A stretch of 64,000 bases of DNA, taken from NCBI GenBank assembly GCA_012845835.1, contig JABAKD010000029.1, positions 5,489,405 through 5,553,404 of the forward strand, written 5' to 3'. Shown here piece after piece: positions 10,477 through 21,073 of this stretch. The DNA comes from Undaria pinnatifida. Its lineage: Eukaryota > Sar > Phaeophyceae > Laminariales > Alariaceae. Position 1 is the stretch's first letter. Every line of letters begins with the position of its first letter. The position numbers and the translations under genes were made by a program. A model generated the notes under the pieces. It was given only the letters and a program-made list of their open reading frames with translations, did no database searches and was not told the DNA's origin.

Positions 10477-12443
10477 TCACATGTCTTCCGAGTAGGCCTG
10501 CTTGTAGCCGCTCGGGTGTTCGATATGCCAGCCGCTTTTAGCCTTGCCCTTGCCCGTGCCCGCCACGCTCGGCCCTTTATCGCTTTCCGAAATCTGCGCG
10601 GACAAAGAATCAAAACGAATCGAAGGCGAACCGAAGGGAGTTGAATCGATTCGAGTATAACCTAACCGAACGAAACATAATCGAACTGAGCCAAAACTCG
10701 AAGCGAATCCGTTCCATTGAACCACACCGAACCAAAACAAACCCAACAAAAAAATAATCGAACTGAGCTGAATAATACAAAACAAAGACAGACCAAACCT
10801 GAACGAACCAAATAACACCGATCCCAACCTAACCGAACCGAACCGAACCGAACCGAACCGAACCGAACCGAACCGAACCGAACCGAACCGAACCGAACCG
10901 AACCGAACCGAACCGAACCGAACCGAACCGAACCGAACCAAATCGAACCCTGGTTTACGTCCATCGACCGGAACAAACAGAAAAGAACGACACCGTGACC
11001 GGCGATTTTTTTTCGCTGGATTCATCGCGAAAACACGCAACTGCCGTCAACGCACACAACTTGATGACTATCACAAACACCCTGGTGCACAAGCTCCAAG
11101 CGACAGCTATATTATCTTCGTTACCCATGTCCTTTACCTCAAGCTTGAAGACTCTGAGCACGATGTTCAGGATGATCTTCGTCGCCGCCGTCTCACCCAA
11201 ACCACCGGAGTTGATCGTTACGTCCCCGTTAGACCACACCTGAAAAGCCGGAAAGACAAGATAGACAGACAGACAGACAGACAGACATAAAGACAGGCAG
11301 GCAGGCAGGCAGGTAGACAGGTAGACAGACACACATATTATATAATGCGCACGCACGTAGCCGTCTCCATGTATCGTAGCACGCCAGGAATAAAAAAGCA
11401 TGCACACCAACAAGCCCCCCTTCTCTTCTCCCGTGAACAAATGAAACTCCTTTGTGCTAAACATTACTCATACTGCCATCCGAAAGCACCCTCCGCCAAC
11501 TCCTTCTCGACTCATCCGTCTTCCTCCTCCTTCTCCCCACCGTCTACATCGTTGATATCGTCGGCTACCGCACCTTGGCCATGACCGCATCGTCAACGGT
11601 CGCCGTGAACTTCTCCCTCGTCGCTCCCTTCCTCGGCTCCGTCCCCCACGTGTACACCGCCGTCGCAAAGTTGGAATAAAGCCCGCCTGTAGGTTTGGCA
11701 GAGACCACCCGTCGCGAAACCCCGTCTCCACCCCGACCCCCACCGTTGCCCCCACTTCCACCGGTCCAGTGTTCCCCCCGGCTTACGCCGCTACCCGCCC
11801 CGCTCCACGCGTCGACCAAGCCTCCGCTGCCACCGCTCTCTCTCCCGCGCCCCCCCCCGGGGCCAAGCGGGACTCCTGCACGCCCGGTTTGGGTGCCGCC
11901 TTCAGGGCCAGGTGCAAATCCCCCGTTATCATCAATCATGGCCGTGTGCCGCTGCCCCTGTTGCTGTTGTTGCTGTCGTTGATGCTGTTGCTGCTGCTGA
12001 TGATACGGTTGGTGCTGATGCTGTTGGTGCTGTTGGTGGTGGAGGTGGTGCGGCTGCTGTTGGTGCTGCTGGTGCTGGTGCTGTCGCTGGTGCTGCTGGT
12101 TCTGAAGTTGGTGCTGCTGTTGCTGTTGCCGTGGTGGTCGCGAGGTGGTTTCGTCGTCGCTGCCACCCTCGGCGATGGGTTCGTCGCCATCATCGTGAGG
12201 GGCTCCATTGTTGATATTGCTGTGCTTAGTGTTGTTGTCGTGATTGATGTTGTTGCCGCCGTTGGGCATAACCGACGTCCTTTCATGTCGCTCCTCCTCG
12301 TCGTTGTCCTCGTCATCCTCCATCTCCTCGTTTCCTTCCTCTTTCCCCCCCCCCTCCCTCCCTTCCTCCACCCCCTCCGCCTTCCCCGCCTCCTCCTCTT
12401 CCACCTCCTCCCCGCCCTCCTTCTCCTCACCCCTCCCCTCCAT
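10477..12443 (-). CDS. Acidic Q/H-rich protein with compact C-terminal domain (three exons)
   Basis: I do not recognise this protein. Exon 12443-11574 starts in a Glu-rich region, then runs through Asn/His and Gln/His repeats and a Gly-rich linker to YTWGTEPRKGATREKFTATV..MAK. Exon 11239-11138 follows TTTTCAG and encodes VWSNGDVTINSGGLGETAAT and on to FKLE. Exon 10593-10477 follows GCGCAG and encodes ISESDKGPSVAGTGKGKAKS..GWHIEHPSGYKQAYSEDM-stop. All junctions are phase 0 with good GT/AG sites. The last roughly 100 residues have the alternating strand/helix look of a folded domain, unlike the rest. The intron between the last two exons carries the AACCG array. The Glu-rich frame seems to continue upstream of 12443 to an exon after TTACACAG (about 12660) but is interrupted at a poly-G run (see findings), so the true start is open. 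Confidence 0.75.
10828..10937. repeat. (AACCG)n pentanucleotide array
   Basis: About 21 nearly perfect tandem AACCG units lie in the last intron of the - strand acidic-protein gene. Diverged AACC(G/A)AA-type text extends from about 10660 on the left, so the array probably grew from older degenerate copies. Repeating FGSVR peptides on the - strand are artefacts of it. Confidence 0.95.
11258..11330. repeat. Tetranucleotide microsatellites (ACAG)n and (GGCA)n
   Basis: About seven ACAG units are followed by five GGCA units and mixed AGAC/AGGT units. They lie in the second intron of the - strand acidic-protein gene, close to the acceptor at 11240. Confidence 0.9.
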
Positions 12444-12452
12444 CTCCTCCTC

Positions 12453-12488
<36 letters not shown>

Positions 12489-12500
12489 CCCCCCCCTCCA
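12427..12500. repeat. (CTC)n triplet array with adjoining poly-C
   Basis: About ten CTC triplets are followed by runs of 13 and 8 C with one A between. On the - strand this is GAG (Glu) followed by poly-G. A one-base length change in the poly-G would join the two open acidic frames on either side. Confidence 0.85.
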
Positions 12501-14068
12501 CCATTTCCTCCTCGTCCCCCGCCCTCTCCTCCAAAACCACCTCCTCCATCAGACTCTCCTCCTCCCCCCCTTCCTGCCCCGCCCCCTCCTCCTCCGTCAG
12601 CACCTCCTCCATCAGTTCCTTGTCCTCCTCGTCCATCTCCTTGCCCTCCTCATCCCCCTGTGTAATATTGGGTGGTGGGCGGGGACAGAGGTAAGGCGAG
12701 GAGAGATGAGATGATGTGGGGTGGGGCGCTAGAAATCGCGTACGAGGCTGATTACAGCAGCTGGTTACAACAGGAGCGGCGACAACGAAGCGGTATGGCA
12801 ACGTGATAACACCCAGTTCGCTCGGCATGGACAACTACCCTGATACTTCATAATGACATACCGGGTAAGAAACAAGAGCAACTCAAAAATGCTCTCTCTC
12901 TCTCTCTGGACGCATCGTACACCATCGGGGTACACACTAGGTTCTTGCGCTGACGCACAACAATACGTGGTAACACTACGAGCGCACAGCCGTATATGGA
13001 TGCTGCGGCCACATCCAGCTGTACACCAGGTATCAAGTATACGAGTAGGACGCGATGTATTTCGCTGTCCAGACGACATGCAGAAGCCACACAGCGAGCC
13101 GACACGCGGCCGGTGCACACGCAGGAAAGTAAGCAGGTAAACCAAGGCTATGTAGGCGGAACGAGGGGGCAGTCCTCTGGAAACAGGCACCTGTTCATCG
13201 GGTTGCTGAGCAGCGAGCACACAGCAGTGTGAACTACATTGCCTACCGCTACTACTGTTGCTGCTGGCCAAAGCAGGGCACTGAAAGGCAAGGCCCGGCT
13301 AACTACTAGAAAGTCGCACAGCGATTCGTGGGGGGCAATTCAAGCAGGCAAGCAAGCAGGCCAAGCAAGACAGTCAGAAGACGCCAGCAGCGGGCACCCA
13401 ACCCCGTGCGTCGGGTCGCCGGCCGTGTTACCTGTCACACCATACCACCACCAACCACTGCTGTACTGCTGTTCGAAACAGGAAACTGAAAAGCAAGGCT
13501 TCGGCTATCTATACCCGCTGCACACACGACCGTGGTGCAGTATATGAACAGTCCCAACTTCACGCTCTACGCGCACTCGAATCGGGTACTGCTGAGAAAC
13601 TACCACAGGTACGATATGGATGGATCCAAGGGAGTCCTATTAGTATCAATAGCGTGTTCCCTCGACAGGTACCGGTTGCGAATCGTAAAACAGAAACACG
13701 ACAAATAGAGGTGGCCATTTTTCTACGGCAATTGAATGCTATTCAAAGCTCGCAAAACATCCAACCTCAAGAACGTCTTGCACGGAATCCTTGCTCCCAG
13801 GCATTGCGGTCCTCCAGGTTGGCGTGACACTACCTCGCAAGTTTTTTGATAGGTGAGGTGGGTGGGGCTTGCTGGGCTTTGTGTCACTTCACATTTCATC
13901 GAGTACACATTTTGGCGGAATATCCCCTTTCGAAGAAAGCGCCCACAGAAGGATGGAAACCTTTTGAACGAGTGCTCGATGCTCGATGCTCGACGTCGCG
14001 TTTTGAGACACACCTCAGGTTGTTCCATTTCCGGCTACAGCTACAGTCACTAGCTCCAGTTCTCGACG

Positions 14069-17000
14069 ATGGCAGGAGTTCGGCTGATAGTCACTCGACG
14101 TTTTGCTGTGTATGGTAGTGCTGGAGAGAGTGAATTAGGAGGCCGACCAACGTCAAGCAAACCAAGCAAACCAAGCAGCAGCAACAGCAGCAGCAGCAGA
14201 AGAACCAGGAGCAGTAGCAGCATAAATATCAACTACAACAGGAGCTCTGCTGGTGACTCGCGCGGTGTCGCCGAGGGCGGTGGGGGTGCGACGTCGATGA
14301 CGTTTGAAAATGATGGGGTGGAGCTCGAGGTCCCGACCATGCGGCTTCGAGAGTTGAACAGGTCTAACGCTTCCAGGTACGCGCACGTTGGCTGGGCTGC
14401 TGCTCCCGCCTCGCCTTGCTTAGGTCGGAGCGTACGGCTCCCCTACTGGACGGCCTCTTGCGACGAGCCGCCGCATGGCCGATTCGATGGCGAGCAGAAA
14501 CGCAACACCAATGATGTTCAGTGCGCACTGTTCCACACCTGTTGGCTGCCCGTGCTACCCGAAGTACTGTACAGAGTAGAGTTTTAAGTGTTGCTGCTGC
14601 TACAGCTGCTGTAGGGCTTGGCTTCAGAAAACTGCGGGCACCTTTTCTCTCTACTGCTGTAGCAGCAGCACAAGTTCACGGGTTTTACCGTGTTGTCGGA
14701 AAGGGTGAAGCGTGAGATGCCCCCATCCGCTCGATGCCAGTACCTGTTACAGCTTTTATCACACGCCAGGTACCTCCTACCGCTGAACTGCACACTGCAC
14801 AACTCGTGGCATCGGCATCTATCCGCTTCTGAAGCCGCGGGTTTCTGTTTTTTATCCCCGCTGGGAAGCAAAGATGTCCATTGACGTCGGTTGACGGCAC
14901 TTTTGCCCCATCATGGACAGTCGTCAACGACAGCCGTCGCGAACATCCGTCGAGGACAGCCGTCAAGGCCTGCCGTCGAGGAACTCCCTACTCTAACACT
15001 ATTATATTGGGTCTGAAAGGTCCTTGGCGGTGAAGTTAGGGCTAGGTTCTGAGGTAGGGTTAGTCTGGGCCGGCGTGCAGGATTAATATGTGTCATAGGT
15101 GCCCTGCAGAATGTGTTGTGGAGGGCCCTTTTCGGGGTGTTCTTGTTAAAAAGCCAAATGGCTGCATATCGTACGACATGTTATGTGAAGTAGCCGACTG
15201 CACGTCAGCGGCCGAAGTTGCGGGTCCTTGCTCGTTATAACATTTGCTTCGTACCTATACCAATGTTTGCAACTTGTATGGTTCCTGTGGTATTTTCCGT
15301 CGGCCAACTTCGCGTCGGCGGCTGTCACCTCCCTTGTTTACGTTAACAGGTTCGTCGGGCTAATGGAGAAGCACGGCTTCGTCGTGCTCACAGAGGTGGG
15401 GGCCATACGGAAAGCCTACCTGGGGTTCATGCAACTCCTGAAGGCGTTCTTCGAGGGGGATTCGGACTGGAAGGAGACAAAGAAAGGAGGGGTGCACTTC
15501 AACGAGCGCGGCATTCCCATGGTAAAAAGTAACAATAGTGCAGACGGGCAGCAGCACCCTCGTGGAGTGTTACGATTCCAATACTGTAGTCTATGTCTTT
15601 TGCGACCCACAATATTTTTTGCTAATCCAAAGTTTTCCATTGCGTTAACAGCACGGCGTTGCGCATGGGGAGCGTCGCTCATTATAGTGCCTAATTGCAC
15701 CCATGTTTTGGGAGACAAGTACTTGGAATTAGAGTTGGGCCATTCTTGCACCGTTTGCAGGGTTAATCAACAGTTGTACTTGGAGTTGGCACACGAGCAT
15801 TTTCCTTGTTCTACCCCCGTCGTGAGACCAGCGCAGGCACGTGTCGGACTGGGCGTGTTGTCCTCACTAAACATGGTAATATCGTACCAGTTATACCTCA
15901 GCAACGTTTTTGTCACGAGTCCGCCGGTCTCCTACCAGCTTTAAGCATCGAATTACCACCGCTTTATTTCGCGGATCTCCCCCGTCAGGGCTGTTACCCC
16001 TCTTATTTCCCCAACCCACCGCTCTCCCACCCTCCCCGTCTTCGTCTGGCCTCCCTTAATCACACATACCGGAAAATATACATTTCACGATGACGACGAC
16101 AATTTTTTTATGACGACAACGATGACGACGACAACACAAAAAACAACAGTGGCACACCGGGTACGAGCGCTGCGGGAACGTCCGCGAGGCTTTCCGAATA
16201 CCGATCGAGCTGGCTCGTCCTTCCGACTCCTTATCGCCTTCGTCATCCCTCGACCCTTGGCCCTGCCAACATCTTCGACGAGCCTGGCTGGAAGTCCTTC
16301 GTCTGCTCCAGCTGGTCTGCCACCGCGCGCTCACCCTAACCCTGGCGCGTCCTGTGCACGGGGCGCCGCCCCGTCCCGTGAAAGTGAGCAGACGACCAGG
16401 AGCGTCGCCATCGGTGGCGGCGGTGTGTGCTCCGAAGGAAGCATCGGAGTTAGCGGTGGCGCCGGCGGTGACGATGGCGATAGAAGCGGTGACAGGGGCA
16501 ACGATACAGGCAGAGGGAACGGCGGACGACAAGACACGGGCGGAGGGAACAGCGGGCAACAAAAAAGGTTTGCAAGGGTCGGGCGAACGAACGGGGTCGG
16601 GGGAACGATGTCCTGTGGGCCACTCGCGGGCGCTGAAAGTGTCTGAGGAGGGGGCCGGCGCGGGAGGCGATGGGGGTGGCGACGCGGGGGGTGACGAGGG
16701 TAGTGACGACTTTTCGGTCAGTTACGCACTGCACTATCCGAACGAGTTCGCCGACCCAGCGCTGGAAAAGGAAGACCTCACGGTGGGGGAGCACGTCGAC
16801 CCGAGCCTGTTTGTGGCGGAGCCGTGCTGCGGGGTCGAAGGACTGGAGATACTGGACCGGGCCTCAGAAAGGTCGGGACGTGGCGGGGGTGTAAGCTACA
16901 TTGTTTTTGGGAATGTCACCAGGGAGCTGTTGCGCGGCTGGAGTGTTCGTGTTTTTTCGACGCGCGAAATAAGTTTTATGATGTTTCGACGACGCCGTGT

Positions 17001-18105
17001 CGATTCTGATTACTTTACAAAGAAGAGAAGAGTGTAGAGGTCTTGCCCGACTTTCGACGTTAGCACTGCCGTATTCACATCATCAACCGGTGCTGCCACT
17101 GCCACTACGGCTTCGTCTGCCGCTGTTGCGTCCCTACTATTACGAAAGAGGCGTTACCGCAGCCGCCGGCGCAAAGCCAAGCGTTAATTACTGAAGCTTT
17201 TTCAGCCGATGACCCCCTGTAAAACATTTCCATCAGATCTCATGTGGTGACGAGAACACAAGATGTGATGTCGTTTTGTCATGACGGGCGATCCGAAAAA
17301 CAATATCAGTTGGTTGATTATGCGTCGGCGGCTGACGTTATAACTTCTTCACAATAAAAATATTCGGTGGACGTTCCGGCATTTTTGGACACCATAAATA
17401 AATATGCCGGCATATATGTGACCCCCCCCCCTCCCCGACTTCTTGGACAACGTTTGTCGCGTCTCAGTTGGCTTCCCGTGGAGGGCCTCTGCGCCGGGCT
17501 CGGCGCCAACGGGAACCACAGCCTGAAAGAAGCGGAGGGCCGGGAGCTAGTGCTCTTCGGCGGCAAGGTATATGTTGGTTAAGGTGGAGATCTCCTGCCG
17601 TGAACAGCCTCAGTTTTCTTCACCCCAGCCGTACTCATTGCATACATGGGCGCTACGTAGCGACTCCTGTAATTCGTTTTTCGAAGGGGGTTTTGTGCTG
17701 ATTACATACATACTCCTACGAAGTACTCTGCAAATATTTAGGCCGCCACTAAAAAAACGTTCACCAGGGAGGGAGGGGCTCTACAGCGGTGTATATTGCG
17801 TTGACTTCTCCACGCTTTTCTGGTGGTTTCCCACACGCCCTTTTCTCATGAGCCCCGACAAAGAACCCAAAGAGCATGTTTAGCATGTTGACATGGTCTT
17901 GCTCTGCAAGTGTCCTGACACACATCCGTTGTGTCGTATCGGTATCCTCGGCGTGCTCGGCGGGTAGCAGGCTTTGGAACGTGCGACAGAGGCGAGGGTG
18001 CAAGGGGCGCCTCACCGGGTAAGGAGGGGAAGGCTCGGTCGGCGGTATTGCTTCATCTACGAGCAGAAGTACGCGGAGTTCTTCCCACCACCGGCCCTGG
18101 ACTGA
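14069..18105 (+). CDS. 2-oxoglutarate/Fe(II)-dependent dioxygenase, isopenicillin N synthase-like (five exons)
   Basis: Members of this family oxidise small molecules using 2-oxoglutarate and O2; the substrate here is unknown. The exons are 14069-14376, 15350-15521, 16150-16871, 17468-17567 and 17971-18105. All phases agree and give 478 residues. The N-terminal half has the DIOX_N pattern (ELEVPTMRLRELNRSNASRF, then LMEKHGFVVLTEVGAIRKAY). The iron ligands are H375 and D377 (GEHVDPSLF, followed by GVEGLEILDR) and the distal H449 (GAPHRV). R459-Y-C461 stands where the 2-oxoglutarate-binding R-x-S is expected. VLFGGKALERATEARVQG matches the strand before the distal His. Two departures are visible. 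A roughly 100-residue Ala/Gly/Thr/Glu-rich stretch (about 244-345) lies ahead of the HxD motif. The first 75 residues are Ser-rich and follow a basic start (MAGVRLIVTRRF) that could be an organelle-targeting peptide. A second in-frame ATG at 14297 begins just before the conserved domain. The donor after exon 3 (GTCGGG) is weak. Confidence 0.9.
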
Positions 18106-19247
18106 CCTGACGATGACACGATGACCTATCTGTCCTCGCCGTGTCTCGCTACTTGTCCGCCGCGGCGCTTTCTGGTTGACGTTTCGTGCTGTTGTAATAC
18201 GGAGTAGTTGGGAAGTTGCCCTATAGAATGCGGTAGAGGAGCTCCGAGGGAATGGAGCAGGCGTGGTCGGCTGCGTAACACTGTTGGAACCCCAAAAACG
18301 CCTTCGAGGCAATCGAAACCTGCGGCCTCATCAGTGGTCTGGTATGAGCGTGAAACAGGATGAGTAGTATAATCCAACGCGCGTGTCGCACAAGTCCTTG
18401 GATTATTCACATCGTGTTGTAACCACCCCCTCAGCCAAGAGTCCGCTTTTCCTCGTGTGGTGGCCAATGCTATCTTATGGTCCATCTGTTGGTCAAGTTT
18501 TCCTTCTCGAGTCTCAATAGGGTTGACCCGAAGAACGCAGCAAGTTGCAGTATCAACCGTGTTGTATTTTTCAGTTAGATAATACCTGGTACCAGGGGGG
18601 CTTCGCCGCGGGTGGCTCCCGCTCACCTTGGCTGCGCGAATGCCCGTAATTTTCGAGGATGCATGGCATTACCTGGTATTGACTACCAGTACGTACGCTT
18701 TTTTTGGTATTTTGATTCACGTAAAGGTGGTGAGTAGATGCTTTATCAGGTCTTGCGCTTAGTTGGATTTTGGTTTTGCTCTCTGAATACAAAGCGGGGC
18801 CCTATTTCTCGGGGGGGGGGAACATGACCGAGCCGTAAAGCAGAAGCAAAAAGGGGTTATTAGCTCCGTAAACGAAGAGCGAACGTGCCTTGTTTTATTG
18901 CACTGGCCCTGGGCCTGGGCCGCCGTGGTTGCTGCTCGCTTGTCGTCAGCAGCGTGTACTGCGAAGCAGTCTGAAATCACCGAAGGGGGGTAGATGTGGT
19001 CAATGCACGTATTACAGCGTTTGCGACCCTGGCTCATAGCCTTAACAACGCGATAAGTGCGGTCATATCAACTGTCTAGGGAAAACATGCAAGTACAAGT
19101 AACAGGCGCGTGCTACACGATCAAATTGAGAAAAGGAACCTTTAGGTTGACTTTTTTTTCTGAAGTAACGGGGGCGCTCCTTAACCTCAAATCGTCGCAT
19201 TTTTCCTGATCCCTATTAAGTTATACTATTATTCCTTGCATACCTAG
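18106..19247. other. Intergenic, no gene seen
   Basis: The dioxygenase stop is at 18105. Overlapping open frames on the - strand (17761-18626) lie over its last exon and show no family pattern. Two TACCTGGTA palindromes (18583, 18670) and a short hairpin repeat (18591-18650) are present. Confidence 0.5.
18589..18652. repeat. Short hairpin repeat, copy 1
   Basis: ACCAGGGGGGCTTCGCCGCG is followed by GGTGGCTCCCGCTCACC and GCGCGAATGCCCGTAA. A second copy sits at 22980-23041 with the same block order. There the centre is a better stem (GGTGGGC..GCCCACC). Confidence 0.6.
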
Positions 19248-19659
19248 GCTATGATATAGTGATTGTTCGTCGGGCTGCGCTCTGTTTTTTTTTCACGTCA
19301 GAGTCGTGTGGTGGGTGAGGTATATAGACTAGACCTCCTTTAGTGAACGAGCCTCAGACAAAAATGGGCACACCCCTACGGCAGCATGCGCCATGCCCAT
19401 GCTCCGCGCGTGTCGTACATCTCCTTCCGTTGCATATCGGACACCCCCCCCTAGCTATGATATAGTGATTGTTCGTCGGGCTGCGCTCTGTTTTTTTTTT
19501 ACGTCAGAATCGTGTGGTGGGTGAGGTATATAGACTAGACCTCCTTTAGTGAACGAGCCTCAGACAAAAATGGGCACACCCCTACGGCAGCATGCGCCAT
19601 GCCCATGCTCCGCGCGTGTCGTACATCTCCTTCCGTCGCATATCGGACACCCCCCCCTA
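19248..19659. repeat. 206-bp tandem duplication
   Basis: The unit from CTATGATATAGTGATTGTTC to GCATATCGGACACCCCCCCC is present twice head to tail (first copy about 19248-19453, second about 19454-19659). The copies differ at only a handful of positions (for example GAGTCG/GAATCG and GTTGCAT/GTCGCAT). Each has a TATATAGACTAGACC stretch and an ATGGGC..GCATGCGCCATGCCCAT inverted repeat. No open frame spans it. Confidence 0.9.
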
Positions 19660-19697
19660 CCCAGCAGCCCGGCTATTGAGACCTTTGCTCAGCTTTG

Positions 19698-20092
19698 AAC
19701 AGAGTTTTCACAAAAATGGGAACAGAGCCTAAAATGAGAACCAAGCGTTATCTCCAGAACCATGTGGTGTATCAGAGAACCGAAATGATCCTGCGAAACC
19801 CCTTGGCCAGCCCTGTGAGAGGAGCTCGTCAGAACGGTCATGCTCCATCTCAGGAATTCGGGTGGGCGCAAAAAGCGATATACGCTGGCTCTATGGTGAT
19901 TTCTCTAGATTCTGGCTACCGAGGCGATGCCGAGGACTTCCAGCCTGAGCGACAGCTCATTCAAAGGCTGCTGTACAGCCCCACAGGACTGTCATTTTTT
20001 TTTTTTTGAGTTGTACATAATTGGTTTGCCTTCTAAAAAAAACCGTCCGTTCTCATTTTAGGCTCCGTTCCCATTTTTCAGAAAACTCTGTT
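19698..20092. mobile_element. MITE-like element with about 45-bp terminal inverted repeats
   Basis: The left end, AACAGAGTTTTCACAAAAAT followed by GGGAACAGAGCCTAAAATGAGAACC (19698-19742), is the inverse complement, with few mismatches, of the right end (20047-20092, ending AAAACTCTGTT). TTTG borders both ends as a possible 4-bp target duplication. The 395-bp body holds a 104-codon + frame with no transposase features, so the element would be non-autonomous. Confidence 0.8.
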
Positions 20093-20282
20093 TTTGGCGA
20101 AAAAGTGGTGAAAATATTCATGATCTTACTTCATTTTAAACACTAGCCCTAATCCTAGACGCCACTATAACCCCGAACGGCTAGGAAAATGCCCGCGGAA
20201 GGAAGGTGCGATGTGAAAACAGTTTGGACCATCAACTTTTTTGTCGAAATCGGGGCCAATTCGTAAACGCTGCGATCATACT

Positions 20283-20550
20283 AGACGCGTGCTGCGATAG
20301 AGATGGCATTGCACTTTTCCCCTGAAATGGCTCTTCTGAATAATGACGGGGACCCTTAACCCAAAATCGACGGAAAATAGGCCATTTCTTTTGCACGATT
20401 CTCGTCGCGTACCTCTAGGCCATGAGATTTTTCACCCGGGGTAGCAGTTATATTTCGCTCCAAAACGGTTTTCGGAAGAGGTCTTTAGCCCCCAATTTGA
20501 GGGGTAGTATTAAGAAGAAAAGTGGTGCATCTCTATCGTAGCACGCGTCT
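20283..20550. mobile_element. MITE family 2, copy A
   Basis: It begins AGACGCGTGCTGCGATAGAG and ends CTCTATCGTAGCACGCGTCT. This is an inverted repeat of about 35 bp that continues inward (ATGGCATTGCACTTTTC against the complement of GAAAAGTGGTGCAT). The interior contains GACGGGGACCCTTAACCCAAAATCG and TAGGCCATTT. The same interior and termini occur at 51628-51898, so this is a family. It carries no coding sequence. Confidence 0.8.
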
Positions 20551-21073
20551 TTTTTCGCATTTTTGTACCGCGAAGAAGACATATCCTGGCATGCTTCGCT
20601 CATGACTTGATTGCTGCCGCGAAGCATCACTCAGTGTTACCACCGATCGCGATCCCACTGACCGCGCTACAGGCAGCAACGCACGTCCATCAAGAAACAT
20701 TTAGTGAAATAGGCAAGTCCGGCTGAGATTTTATAAGAAACACATGATAAATTCGGGGGGTGATATACTGAAGCTGGTGTTGATCACGCCCTCTCTCAAT
20801 AAGAAATCCAGCCTGAGCCAGCATTCCTGCTTCTTGGGAGGTATACTGTACTGCATTCTAGCTCCTCGGTGAGTCCTCTGAGTAAACTGGTATCATAACA
20901 AGTGCAACGATGGCAACCCAGCCTCGTGAGCTTGACATGCAGGGTAGTCACTCGTGCGGGTGTCCATGGGTCGCTCAAATACAAGACCCTACAAGTGCCC
21001 CCCCCACCGTAGCCTTCGTGCGACGATGGCGACCCTGCCACTAAGAGCGTGAAATGCCAGGACGAAGAGCCCT

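Noticed and set aside
10477-11040. - strand frame with many FGSVR repeats, looking like a repeat protein
   Set aside because: It is the translation of the AACCG array plus flanking sequence. Only its last 39 codons are a real exon.
11769-12665. 298-codon + strand Leu/Pro-rich frame
   Set aside because: It is antisense of the acidic/polyQ exon (CTC and CTG triplets) with no coding features of its own.
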